A stretch of 64,000 nucleotides of DNA, from the NCBI RefSeq assembly GCF_004022485.1, contig NZ_CP034951.1:2294001-2358000 (forward strand), written 5' to 3'. Shown piece after piece: positions 54,292 to 63,432 of the stretch. A program made the translations under genes and the position numbers. The stretch's first letter is position 1. Each line of letters starts with the position of its first letter. A model generated the notes under the pieces. It had not been told where the DNA came from. It saw nothing but the letters and a program-made list of their open reading frames with translations, and ran no database searches. The DNA is from Aequorivita sp. H23M31. GTDB lineage: Bacteria > Bacteroidota > Bacteroidia > Flavobacteriales > Flavobacteriaceae.

Positions 54292-54422
54292 GCTTCCCGA
54301 GATTTAGGAATTTCGGGAAGCATTACAAACCGCCTAAACCCCTATATATAGGGGCTTACAACCTAAATTGAAATTCTTGAAAAGAAGCAGAATCACCAAC
54401 CCTATATTTATAAATTTAGGGT
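54292..54422. promoter_or_regulatory. Three successive palindromes upstream of the small membrane genes
   Basis: (1) GCTTCCCGA/TCGGGAAGC, 54292-54321, a stem of 9 bp; on the minus strand a T-rich stretch follows, so it could terminate the array transcript. (2) CCCCTATATATAGGGG, 54339-54354, perfectly self-complementary. (3) ACCCTA...TAGGGT, 54399-54422, with a palindromic ATTTATAAAT centre. Three in 131 bp is unusual. Confidence 0.6.
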
Positions 54423-54435
54423 GCGAAAGCCGTTT

Positions 54436-55404
54436 TTAGGCGATATTCTTGATTTCTTTGATGTAAAAAAAAGGATTTAAACCCGTGTCTTTTTTGAAGT
54501 ATTTGGTAAATGAATCTGCCGATTTATAGCCTATTTCTTCTAAGAGGAATTGGATAAAATAGGACTTGAAATAAAATATTCTAAAAAAACTCCGTGCTCT
54601 TTGCGTCTCCGCGGTGGAAAATTAACCGCAAAGGCGCAAAGGAACGCAGAGAAAGATATTTTCGAGGTCAAAACAATCTATTAGGCGATATTCTTGATTT
54701 CTTTGATGTAAAAAGAAGGGTTTAAACCAGTATCTTTTTTGAAGTATTTGGTAAACGAATCTGCCGACTTATAACCGATTTATTCTGCGATGGATTAGAG
54801 GGAACAAGACTTAACTTATAACCTTAAAAACCTCTGCGTCCTTTGCGTCTCCGCGGTGGAAAATTAACCGCAAAGGCGCAAAGGAACGCAGAGAAATATT
54901 TTCTGAATTCAAAACAATTCTTTAGACAATATTCTTGATTTCCTTGATGTAAAATGAAGGGTTTAAACCAGTCTTTTTTTGAAGTATATTGAAAAGGAAT
55001 CTGCCGACTTATAACCGATTTATTCTCCGATGGATTAGAGGGAACAAGACTTAACTTATAACCTTAAAAACCTCTGCGTCCTTTGCGTCTCCGCGGTGGA
55101 AAATTAACCGCAAAGGCGCAAAGGAACGCAGAGAAAGATATTTTCGAGGTCAGAACAATCTTTTAGGGGATATTCTTGATTTCTTTGATGTAAAAAAAAG
55201 GATTTAAACCCGTGTCTTTTTTGAAGTATTTGGTAAATGAATCTGCCGATTTATAACCGATTTATTCTGCGATGGATTAGAGGGAATAAGACTTAACTTA
55301 TATCCTTAAAAACCTCTGCGTCCTTTGCGTCCTTTGCGGTGGAAAATTAACCGCAAAGGCGCAAAGGAACGCAGAGAAAGATTTTTTGAAGTCAAAACAA
55401 TTTT
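54436..55404. repeat. Array of four gene-3'-end copies and palindromes, period about 242 bp
   Basis: Copies of the last 115-130 bp of the AraC-type gene (ending at 55405) recur at about 54436-54560, 54683-54800, 54924-55040 and 55166-55290; spacings between matching bases are 245, 241, 241 and 242. Between them and the gene are four GC-rich palindromes (54591-54651, 54831-54893, 55071-55133, 55313-55377). Copy 1 retains the frame for KSADSFTKYF to KNIA-stop. Copies 2-4 carry TAA just before GYKSADS, and copy 3 also has indels, so they are decaying. Confidence 0.92.
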
Positions 55405-57120
55405 TTAGGCGATATTCTTGATTTCCTTAATATAGAAAGAAGGGTTTAATCCCGTATCTTTTTTGAAGTATTTGGTAAACGAATCGGCCGATTTATACCC
55501 CACTTCCTCTGCAATGGATTGGATGGAATACGAACGGAAAATAACATCATTCTTTAACCGGATGATGGTATAGTTTATCCGAAGATCATTAATATAGGTA
55601 TTGAAGTTTTTACCGTAATGGGAATTAATTACTTTGGAAAGATAGGAAGTATTGGTGCCAATTTTCTTGGCAACGTTATAGGAATTGCATTCCTGTTTTA
55701 AAAAATATTCCTGTTTTTCCAGCTTTTTAAGTCCGCTAAGGATTTGTTGTTTTGTTCCCTCGGGAACATCACTGGTATTTTTTTCTTCCAAAACAGCATC
55801 TTTTGTGTCGATGATTTCATCGGGAGTTGGGGCCGCTTCGATTTTGGCGAGAAGATCCCTAAATTTGATTTCGTTAGCTCTTTTATTTCGGTAAAATTTC
55901 AACAGTAAAAAGAGAAGGATTAACACTATAATCGAAGCACCAAGTAAAACGTAGTTCAATTTGGATTTACTGCTTTCCTTTTCAGAAACTACGGCATCAA
56001 AATCCCTTTTAAAGTTTGCCCTTTCTCTTTTTAGAAAACTCTCTTTGGCGTCTTCTTTAAGCTTTGTATATTCAGTTTTCGAAACCAGATATTTTTCATA
56101 ATAAAAACTTGCTTTTTCATAATTCCCCGTGTTCTTATAGGCCTCGGCGAGCTTTTCGTAATAGTCGCGCATAAATCCCTCTTCAGCAGCGGTCACTTGA
56201 TAATCATCCAAAGCCGATTGTAAAATCTCGATTCCTCTTTTATAATTTTTAGCTCCAACCTCGATTTTCCCAAGGGCATATGCTTTATTCAATGCCATTA
56301 AATCATATTCACTCGGACAAATGGAATAAGCCTTTTCATAATTTTCTCTGGCCTCATCAAATTTCTCTTCCTCATAAGCTATTTCCCCCTCCAAGAGATA
56401 AGCGTAAACTCCATAGCAAGAATCCAATTCCTTTTCCTGGAATTTTTTAATTTCTAAATTATACAACTTTGCTGAGTCAATATGCTCCAACTTTAAATGC
56501 GCCAATGCCATACTGCTATATAGGATGACGAGTGTGCTATTCTTTTTTATTTGAGTGTAGAGAGAATCTAGCGGTTTATGCTTGAAATATTCCAATGATT
56601 TTTTATAAAGGTTCAAAGCCTTTTGCGAATCGCCACTAATGTCGTGCACTCTGGCAATGCGCGTTAAAGCATACTCTCGGTAGGAGGGATCATTTTTCTT
56701 TTCGGCCAGTTGCAATAGTTCATTGTAGTAAAATAGTTGCTGATCAACAGTTGTTACAATACCATGTAAATCTCCAAGGAGCAAGAGAACCTGCATCTCT
56801 AGGTCTGGCAGCTTATTACTTCTTACAAATTCCAGTGCATTTTCGGCCTGTTCATTGGCTAATTTATATTTTCTGAAGTTGACATTTACAAGAATGGAGG
56901 ATTGCATTCCCAACCATTCCTTTTCTTTATCATTTTCTCTTTTTCCTTTAAGTGTATAAGCTTCCGCGGCATCAAGAGCTTTTTCTATATCCGAGAATTG
57001 ATATTTTTGAATTGTATCCAAGAGGGCATCAAAGGACAATTGGGATAATTGTTCTTTGTTCTGCGAAAACGAAGACCAAGACAAAATTAGAGCGAAAAGA
57101 AGAAGTAAAAAATGCCTCAT
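55405..57120 (-). CDS. Membrane TPR protein with C-terminal AraC helix-turn-helix
   Basis: 571 residues. Signal or anchor at 1-19, tetratricopeptide repeats (about 45-370; helices such as YKNTGNYEKASFYYEKYL), a membrane helix (about 388-405: YVLLGASIIVLILLFLLLKF), a linker, and a C-terminal AraC-type domain (about 450-571; KKIGTNTSYLSKVINSHYGKNFNTYIND, then SIAEEVGYKSADSFTKYF). This one-piece sensor-regulator layout (periplasmic TPR, membrane helix, cytoplasmic HTH) is known from flavobacteria. The 3' end of the gene is duplicated four times downstream. The target genes are not evident; the small membrane genes and S9 peptidase lie beyond the array. Confidence 0.9.
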   Translation of the reverse strand: MRHFLLLLFALILSWSSFSQNKEQLSQLSFDALLDTIQKYQFSDIEKALDAAEAYTLKGKRENDKEKEWLGMQSSILVNVNFRKYKLANEQAENALEFVRSNKLPDLEMQVLLLLGDLHGIVTTVDQQLFYYNELLQLAEKKNDPSYREYALTRIARVHDISGDSQKALNLYKKSLEYFKHKPLDSLYTQIKKNSTLVILYSSMALAHLKLEHIDSAKLYNLEIKKFQEKELDSCYGVYAYLLEGEIAYEEEKFDEARENYEKAYSICPSEYDLMALNKAYALGKIEVGAKNYKRGIEILQSALDDYQVTAAEEGFMRDYYEKLAEAYKNTGNYEKASFYYEKYLVSKTEYTKLKEDAKESFLKRERANFKRDFDAVVSEKESSKSKLNYVLLGASIIVLILLFLLLKFYRNKRANEIKFRDLLAKIEAAPTPDEIIDTKDAVLEEKNTSDVPEGTKQQILSGLKKLEKQEYFLKQECNSYNVAKKIGTNTSYLSKVINSHYGKNFNTYINDLRINYTIIRLKNDVIFRSYSIQSIAEEVGYKSADSFTKYFKKDTGLNPSFYIKEIKNIA

Positions 57121-57321
57121 AAATGCAAAAATCGAAATTAGCCAAAATTGGAAAATCTACGAAGGTAGCGATTAAAATAAAAGCATGCTGTGTGATAATT
57201 TTTTTACCACAAACCTATGAATGACACCAAGGAAAATCTCTCTTAGCCTCAATTTTAAATATCCAGGCTTAAATACTCAGGGATTTTTCCGAAAAATAAC
57301 CCACTGCCGTGAAAGAAAAAG

Positions 57322-57356
57322 AAAATCCTATCGAAATAAAACTTCAATAGGATTTA
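57322..57356 (-). terminator. Hairpin after the Cys-rich lipoprotein gene
   Basis: Stem AAATCCTAT/ATAGGATTT (about 8-9 bp, loop about 16 nt with further GAA/TTC pairing), 24 bp past the stop at 57380; on the minus strand T-rich. Confidence 0.65.
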
Positions 57357-57379
57357 CAATTTTATTAAATTTAATTTAA

Positions 57380-57832
57380 CTAAAGGCCAGTAGAGCGAGT
57401 ACAGTCCTTTGTTCCAAGTGTGCAAGGCGTACAATATCCATTTAATTTTGGCATACATCCACCACTTCCAGCGCATGAGCTAGAGGTACAAGTGGTGCCA
57501 ATGATTTCTAATGATGTATCAGTTTCCTCCATATCATCATCATCACCCCCCTTTTTTAGCAAAGTAGTTGAAACAAAACCATTATTATAAAAAGTTCTAA
57601 GATAGAAAATCCCTTCAATATTTTCAATTCTTGATTCCGTTATATCCACTTTACCATGAAAGTCTTCGGATCGGGCGTGTCTAAGACCAATTAAGAGAGA
57701 TTTTTGAAATTCTCTTTGTTTTTCAGCCTTTAACGAATAATTTTCCAAAACCAAATTTTCATCCTTAACAGTACAAGAATTTAAAAATGGAAAGCTAAAA
57801 ATTACCAGTAGTAAAAGAATAAAGTTCTTCAT
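57380..57832 (-). CDS. Lipoprotein with Cys-rich C-terminus, unknown function
   Basis: 150 residues. Lipobox LNSC (Cys20) after the signal. The middle (about 30-95) is charged and helical then beta-like. The last 38 residues hold six Cys (TTCTSSSCAGSGGC, then NGYCTPCTLGTKDC), enough for three disulfides. It resembles a tiny knotted domain or a metal-binding tail. I do not recognise the family. It is a single gene with its own terminator, and the next gene upstream (CLC) is 415 bp away. Could be a surface-displayed Cys-rich peptide or a precursor. Confidence 0.55.
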   Translation of the reverse strand: MKNFILLLLVIFSFPFLNSCTVKDENLVLENYSLKAEKQREFQKSLLIGLRHARSEDFHGKVDITESRIENIEGIFYLRTFYNNGFVSTTLLKKGGDDDDMEETDTSLEIIGTTCTSSSCAGSGGCMPKLNGYCTPCTLGTKDCTRSTGL

Positions 57833-58247
57833 AGGATAATAAATTAGATATGAGACCCAATTTCAGCTGGTTAAATGTCGCTGTGTGGGTTTTTTCCGAC
57901 AGTCTGTTTAAATTCTAAATCTTTTCTCACTTAATGCAAATCTGAAATGTATATTACTTTTATATATTACTTTCGTTAAAAAACAAATCATAATTGTATT
58001 AAAGATACATTAAACAAGTATACCATTAAAATATATTTAGCTTTTAATTCGAATTGCTTAATGTAAATTGAATAAAACTGTAGAATTAATTTTTTATAAA
58101 AAGCTTCACTAAAATTACTTATGACCATAGTAAAATATAGGTAAAAGAAAAACTTCTTTGCCCAGTTTTTTTGATAATGGGTGCAAAAAAAAAGTCATGC
58201 TTTACAGAGGGAAAGTATTCCTAAGTCTCAAAAGTACAATGTCACCT
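57833..58247. other. AT-rich spacer without genes
   Basis: 415 bp between the Cys-rich lipoprotein and the CLC gene. No reading frame, repeat or RNA was recognised. Upstream promoter elements of the Cys-rich gene must lie here, but no exact TAnnTTTG was found in a quick reading. Confidence 0.5.
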
Positions 58248-60095
58248 CTATTCCGAATACTCCCGTAACAACTGTCTATAATTATTTAAAATTGCCGATC
58301 TGCTTACAAACCCCTTAAACTTACGCTCCTCATCCAGCATCGGTAATTGCCAAACATCCGCTTCGTCAAACATCTTGATTACCTGCATCACAGAATCAAC
58401 TTCGGAAACAACAAAGGATGGATTGGAAGCCAACAGGCTTACACTTGACTCGGAAGTAGGTTTATTTCCGAGGAAAAAAGGTCGGAGGCGTTCGCGGTTT
58501 ATGATTCCCCAGAATTTGTTTTCATCATCGACAACCGCCATTGTATTTTGATTGCTGTTCCTGAATTTGCGCAGCACTTCTTCCATACTATCCTTCGTCT
58601 GGATTATTCCCGTGGACGGATTGATACATTCCTCTAGGCGAATATGCGAAAGGATATTTTGATCCTGGCGGGTGGTGAAAATCTCGCCTTTATCTGCCAA
58701 TGCCTTATACGAAGGATTGATGGTGGAAAAGAAACGGTTGATGGCATATGCCATAACCGAAACAATCATTAACGGAATAAACAGATCGTATCCACTGCTG
58801 GTTTCGGCGATAAGAAAAATTCCGGTAAGCGGAGCGTAAAGTGCGCCCGACATTACCCCGGCCATTCCAACTAACATGAGATTAGTGATAGGTACATTCG
58901 GCATTCCCATCATTTCCAGAACAAATCCGAAGAAATAACCCAACAATCCTCCCGCAACCAAGGAAGGTGCAAAATTCCCTCCATTTCCACCCGAACTCAG
59001 CGTGATACTTGTGGCAAAAGCTTTCATCAAAATGGTCAAGCCCAGAAAAACGATAATTATAAGTTGGGAAGTTCCAAAATACCGAAACAGGCTTTCGTGT
59101 ATTAAACTTTCCACATTTCCTTGATGTAAAATTCGAATATTCAAATATCCCTCTCCAAATAAAGGTGGAAATGCAACACATAATGCCGACAGCAAAACCC
59201 CGCCAATGATTGCACGCATCAATATTTTACGCTTAAACCGTTCAAAAAAGTGATGGACTTTTTGACCTACCACCAAAAAATACCTCGCATATAAACCCGT
59301 GAGCAAACCGAGTGCTAAATAATAAAAGGTATTTCCATAGTAAAAGACTTCGCGCGCGTGAAGGTTGAAAAGCACATCTTCTTTTAGGATAATCGTTGAC
59401 AATAGACTGCCACAGATGGCGGCGATTACCAAGGGAATAAAATCGGTAAAAACCAATCCCGTTAATAAGATTTCAAAGGCGAACATAACTCCCGCAATGG
59501 GTGCATCAAAAGCTGCGGCGATTCCCGCTGCAGCTCCCGAGGCGAGCAGAAGAGTGCGTTCCTTAAATCCCAGACTATAACGCTGGGCATAATTGGAACC
59601 AATGGCCGAACCGGTTACTGCAATAGGGGTTTCTAATCCCACGGAACCTCCAAATCCAACGGTAACAGCACTTTGTATTATCTGCGAATACATTTTAGTG
59701 GACTTTACCTTGCTCCCATTTTTGGAAATATCCTTTAAAATGAAAGATAGCTCCTTGTCCTCGTCGCCCTTAAAAAGGTATTTTACAATTAATGAAGTCA
59801 GCACAATCCCTACGAGTGGAAAGATGGCAAACACATACATCCGTTCCTCAAAGGGTACATCATTATTGACAAAGTATTGGATTTTGTGCACGAGCACTTT
59901 TAGAAGAACACCCGCAAGTCCGGCGCTAAGCCCAACCAAGATTCCGGAAAGGATCAAAAACTGAATCCGCGTCATCCTCTCGCGAATGTAGATGAGAAGA
60001 ATTTCAACGTAATTGAATTTTCTAAAAGGATAGTTTACAAAAGCTCTTTTGAACTTTTTAAAGTTGACTATCACTTTTTTTATCTTGTAAAGCAT
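58248..60095 (-). CDS. CLC-type chloride channel/transporter with CBS domains
   Basis: 615 residues. CLC motifs are present: GSxGxE variant GFGGSVGLETP, GSGGNFAPS-type (SSGGNGGNFAPSL) and GLxP-like helix region. The membrane part covers about 35-450. Two CBS domains fill about 475-615 (IRLEECINPSTG, then SFVVSEVDSVMQVIKMFDEAD). Two-CBS bacterial CLC proteins probably respond to adenine nucleotides. Whether it is a channel or a Cl-/H+ exchanger cannot be settled: the first gate Glu is present (GLETP). The N-terminal stretch to the first helix is basic. Confidence 0.93.
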   Translation of the reverse strand: MLYKIKKVIVNFKKFKRAFVNYPFRKFNYVEILLIYIRERMTRIQFLILSGILVGLSAGLAGVLLKVLVHKIQYFVNNDVPFEERMYVFAIFPLVGIVLTSLIVKYLFKGDEDKELSFILKDISKNGSKVKSTKMYSQIIQSAVTVGFGGSVGLETPIAVTGSAIGSNYAQRYSLGFKERTLLLASGAAAGIAAAFDAPIAGVMFAFEILLTGLVFTDFIPLVIAAICGSLLSTIILKEDVLFNLHAREVFYYGNTFYYLALGLLTGLYARYFLVVGQKVHHFFERFKRKILMRAIIGGVLLSALCVAFPPLFGEGYLNIRILHQGNVESLIHESLFRYFGTSQLIIIVFLGLTILMKAFATSITLSSGGNGGNFAPSLVAGGLLGYFFGFVLEMMGMPNVPITNLMLVGMAGVMSGALYAPLTGIFLIAETSSGYDLFIPLMIVSVMAYAINRFFSTINPSYKALADKGEIFTTRQDQNILSHIRLEECINPSTGIIQTKDSMEEVLRKFRNSNQNTMAVVDDENKFWGIINRERLRPFFLGNKPTSESSVSLLASNPSFVVSEVDSVMQVIKMFDEADVWQLPMLDEERKFKGFVSRSAILNNYRQLLREYSE

Positions 60096-60727
60096 GGGCT
60101 TCCCGAGGCGAGTTTAATTTGAAAATCCAGTTTATTGAATGAGTGATTTATCCCATAAAGATAAGGGATTGCAAAATTAAAACATTTGGGTGGGAAATTT
60201 TGTGTAGGGAGGGTTAGAATGGAGAAACCAAATCTTAAAAAAGAAAATTTATTACAATCTGTCAGACACAGCTTTAATAGAGAATTTTTAGAAATGCTAC
60301 TAATTTATTGATTAGCCTAGCCATTCGTCAATCTCTTGATTTGCCTCTTTATCTGTGAGATATTGACCAGAAGTGTTCTCAAAAATCTGAAATAAACAAG
60401 GGGAAATTAATATTACTGGAATTCCAGACTCTTTAATTCCCTAAAGACTCCATATTTTCAGAATCTATTAAACTATATAAATTTGGCTATGAGTCTTTGG
60501 AACTTGTAAACTGCTGGCATCCGCTGGCGGTTTTAAATTGAAAATCCAGTTTTTTGAATGAGTGATTTATCCCATAGAGATTAGGAATTCAAAATTGAAT
60601 TGTTTGGGTGGAATGGGTGATTTAAAGAGATTCAAAAACCCTCAAAGAACAACTAAAAAAAGTATTTAAAAGAGCAGGTCCCAAAAGAAATGAATTTTAT
60701 TTAGGCAAAATATATTTAAAAAATTCT
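60096..60727. repeat. Spacer with an 85-bp direct repeat
   Basis: About 85 bp beginning TTGAAAATCCAGTTT and including GAATGAGTGATTTATCCCATA occur at 60117-60205 and again at 60537-60625, 420 bp apart and in the same orientation. The sequence between them is AT-rich with no coding frame seen. It lies upstream of the CLC gene. Confidence 0.85.
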
Positions 60728-61435
60728 TTAATTCTGATTTTTTATTAGAGGAGTGAGTTCCTTTTTCAGATCTTCGAATTCTTCCCGGTTCATTAACTCT
60801 ACATCCATAAGTTCCTTAGCTTCCTTTAATTTGGCTATTGCTTCCTCGCGGGTCATTTTTTGGTTCTTTAATAAAATCTCGCCCGATTCTATAGCCAATT
60901 CCGTATCCATTACGCTTAAATATTTATAAACGCCAAAAGCCCGACCATTAAGCTCACCCAAAACCAATACTACATAAAGAGGTTTCTTTTTACTGCCCCT
61001 ATGATATGTTTTAATTTCCTTTACGACAACATTTGTGTTTTTTAAACTCATATCCGCCATATCCTGACTTTCATCGCTCATGGTAGTAACAATAATTCCA
61101 AGTCCGGCGGGTTTGCCCATTTTGATAAACTGAAAAGTTTTAGTAGAAGTGCTCCTGGATTCTGCCACCGTTCCCCTAGAGTCCGAGCCGTAACTGTTGG
61201 CATAGGTTCTGGTGTTGGTTTCATGAGAAGTGGGAAGACCCAAAACTATAGTATCGCCAACTTTTATAATGTTATTGTTCGCAGTGGTGTATTCTTTTAC
61301 CGAAGCACCATTTTTTATGGAACTGAAAAAATTGATATCCTGTGTATTGCCATACGTCAATGATGGGATCTCTTCCTGAGCATAAGCACCGATCATTCCC
61401 AAAACAAAAACCAATAAAGTAAAGATGTTTTTCAT
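60728..61435 (-). CDS. Exported protein of unknown function with SHOCT-like end
   Basis: 235 residues. Signal peptide (about 1-20, ending AYAQ). The middle region is beta-rich (KVGDTIVLGLPTS, GVYKYLSVMDTELA). The last 40 residues (EEAIAKLKEAKELMDVELMNREEFEDLKKELTPLI) resemble a SHOCT helix pair, which mediates oligomerisation in many proteins. No function known. It is transcribed toward the CLC spacer and probably monocistronic. Confidence 0.6.
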   Translation of the reverse strand: MKNIFTLLVFVLGMIGAYAQEEIPSLTYGNTQDINFFSSIKNGASVKEYTTANNNIIKVGDTIVLGLPTSHETNTRTYANSYGSDSRGTVAESRSTSTKTFQFIKMGKPAGLGIIVTTMSDESQDMADMSLKNTNVVVKEIKTYHRGSKKKPLYVVLVLGELNGRAFGVYKYLSVMDTELAIESGEILLKNQKMTREEAIAKLKEAKELMDVELMNREEFEDLKKELTPLIKNQN

Positions 61436-62117
61436 ATTTGATAATAATTAATTTGATTATACCAAGCTTATAAGTTGGTAAATTTAATCTAATTAATATT
61501 TAATTTAAAACCGTCAACGCGTTTTTGAAAATTTATTGAGATATTTATAGATATCAGTTTTTTACATGAATGTTTTAGGTTGTAACCCTAACTCAGCTAC
61601 GATTTACAAATTGGGTTTAGACATCTTCTCTTATTTCACCACTTTCTATCTGTTGTATTCCTAAATCATTTAATCTCTCTACTTCTCTATTCTTGAATTC
61701 GAAATTATAAATAAAAAAATCATTCTCCGTAATGCCAGCCTTAGAATAAATGTGATTCTTTCTGGAATTTTCACAATGCGTCCTCGGCTCCGCTCGGACA
61801 TCAGGGAAAAAGATTAAAAAAGGAAAAACCTCCCGGTCATTGAGCGGGGACGAGAAAACACAATGCGTCCTCGGCTCCGCTCGGACTCCGGGAATCGTTA
61901 GTAAAAAAGAGAAAAGGTTTTGGTCATCGAGCGGAGCCGGGATGAAGCCTCAATATATCCTCAGTTCCGCTCTGATACCAAGTAAAAATGAAAAAACTAA
62001 AACCACAATAAAAAAGACGAGCCGAGAAGAAGCTATCATGGGTTCTCGGCTCGGCTCGCACTATGTGAAAAAGATAATTCTTAATGTGAAATTAATGCGT
62101 AGTGATCATCACAATCC
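61436..62117. repeat. Spacer rich in CTCGGCTCCGCTCGGAC-type repeats
   Basis: At least five elements: about 61782 and 61866 (GCGTCCTCGGCTCCGCTCGG), 61928 (reverse orientation, GAGCGGAGCCGGG), 61955 and 62040. Direct and inverted copies alternate, so stem-loops of over 12 bp are possible. No gene seen. Confidence 0.75.
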
Positions 62118-62564
62118 CTATTTTAATCTCTTTACACGAATATTTCTACCATTCACATGTAAAATATGGCAATCCCCAACTTTGGCGATAACTACGCTAG
62201 GACGGTAGGAATAAAAATATTTAAATTCATATTGATCCTGTTTCCACCATTCTCCGTTTTCTAGCTCAAAAATGGTGTCACCTGACCAACCTCGGAAGTC
62301 ATTCATGACTTTGCACCTAAATGCAGTTGTTTCCTGAATTTCAGTATAATCGTTTAAACCCTCGGGAACTAAAATTTGTTTTGTTCCATCTGTATAAATT
62401 TTTAATACAGGATCGGGCATTTCGCAGTGATGGAATTTATCTTCTGTTTGATAATAAAAAGATCCATCGGTAAGTTCGTAAATTTTTGATTCATTAAAAC
62501 CTTCAAAATCTCCAACGAGTTGACCGGTTTTTAAAAGTTTCCAATCTTTAAGCATTGTCTCCAT
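62118..62564 (-). CDS. Small protein with two internal repeats, unknown function
   Basis: 148 residues, no signal peptide. Two halves align: residues about 18-68 (DFEGFNESKIYELTDGSFYY ... DPVLKIYTDG) and 92-140 (DFRGWSGDTIFELENGEWW ... PSVVIAKVGD). Each has the D-F-x-G-[FW], I-[YF]-E-L-x-[ND]-G and a proline-led strand. The family is seen in various bacteria; no function is known to me. It sits alone between repeat-rich spacers. Confidence 0.65.
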   Translation of the reverse strand: METMLKDWKLLKTGQLVGDFEGFNESKIYELTDGSFYYQTEDKFHHCEMPDPVLKIYTDGTKQILVPEGLNDYTEIQETTAFRCKVMNDFRGWSGDTIFELENGEWWKQDQYEFKYFYSYRPSVVIAKVGDCHILHVNGRNIRVKRLK

Positions 62565-62734
62565 GATAATATTTGTTAAATAATTAAAATTCGTTCTAGG
62601 GGAGATTTCTTAAAATGTTTCCTTTATTAAAGGAGTTGAGGAGTCAATAAAAGAGGAGAGGAGAATTTTTTATTGAGAAACAAATGTATTGAAAATTTTC
62701 AGTATTTCTATTTTTTAATGTTAAAATTTTAACG

Positions 62735-62812
62735 CTATTTCTTTTTAAGAAGAACCGAAAAAGGAAAAATCGTTGCAATTACCAGAATAATTCGGATAAA
62801 ACCAACTTCCAT
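62735..62812 (-). CDS. Possible 25-residue membrane peptide
   Basis: ATG 62812 preceded by a purine-rich AGAGGAAGA, a good ribosome-binding site by flavobacterial standards. The peptide is one hydrophobic helix (GFIRIILVIATIFPF) with a LysLysLys end. It lies in the 363-bp spacer 62565-62927, which otherwise shows nothing. Very short, so tentative. Confidence 0.3.
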   Translation of the reverse strand: MEVGFIRIILVIATIFPFSVLLKKK

Positions 62813-62927
62813 ATCTTCCTCTTACGAATATAGAAATTCAAATACCAATAATAAATTTTTCATATAGAAGATATTACTATATCTCATTTAACGTAATTAG
62901 ATGGGCTAATTGCGACTACCGGATTTT

Positions 62928-63395
62928 CTAGCGCGGTCTTATTTCGCGAACTAATTCGTCGGACTTTTCAGTGCTAAATATGTATTTTTTGCTTTGCGTT
63001 GTAATTCCAATCATATTGTTTCTGTCTTTTACAAGACTAATGGAATCATCCATGGTATTACCGATAAAGCCGAAAACCCCTTTACTTCCATAAGTCATTG
63101 ATAAATTTGAATATCCGAATTTATTCACTTCAACAATTTCAGATTTTGGAATGGATATTTGTCCAATGTTTTTCTTTAGTAGAATCGAATCCTTATCCAC
63201 TATTATTTTATTTAAGGAGTTCGCGTAAAAATAAATTAAGGTTCCAAGAATTATTGCACCTACTATTAATCCGCCAATAATTCCGTAATCATCATTGGTC
63301 ATAACAAGAATTACTGCAATCATTATCACTAAAACCAAGGCTCCGCTTGTAGCAATTTTTACAAATAGTGAACTTTTACTTCTATAAACCTTCAT
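62928..63395 (-). CDS. Two-helix membrane protein with PH-like domain
   Basis: 155 residues. Two membrane helices (about 12-30 and 37-55) are followed by a beta-rich domain (about 60-150: NKIIVDKDSILLKKNIGQISIPKSEI, then MIGITTQSKKYIFST) like the bacterial PH domains. Function unknown; it may sense or interact with the membrane. It follows the TPR protein by 37 bp (63432-63396) and may be in its operon. Confidence 0.65.
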   Translation of the reverse strand: MKVYRSKSSLFVKIATSGALVLVIMIAVILVMTNDDYGIIGGLIVGAIILGTLIYFYANSLNKIIVDKDSILLKKNIGQISIPKSEIVEVNKFGYSNLSMTYGSKGVFGFIGNTMDDSISLVKDRNNMIGITTQSKKYIFSTEKSDELVREIRPR

Positions 63396-63432
63396 TCCTA
63401 AGCTTTTATTAAACTGTTATTGTAAAAAGATT

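Noticed and set aside
54436..55404. Several short AraC pseudogenes as separate genes
   Set aside because: They are partial 3'-end copies without start codons or N-terminal parts, so they were treated as one repeat array.
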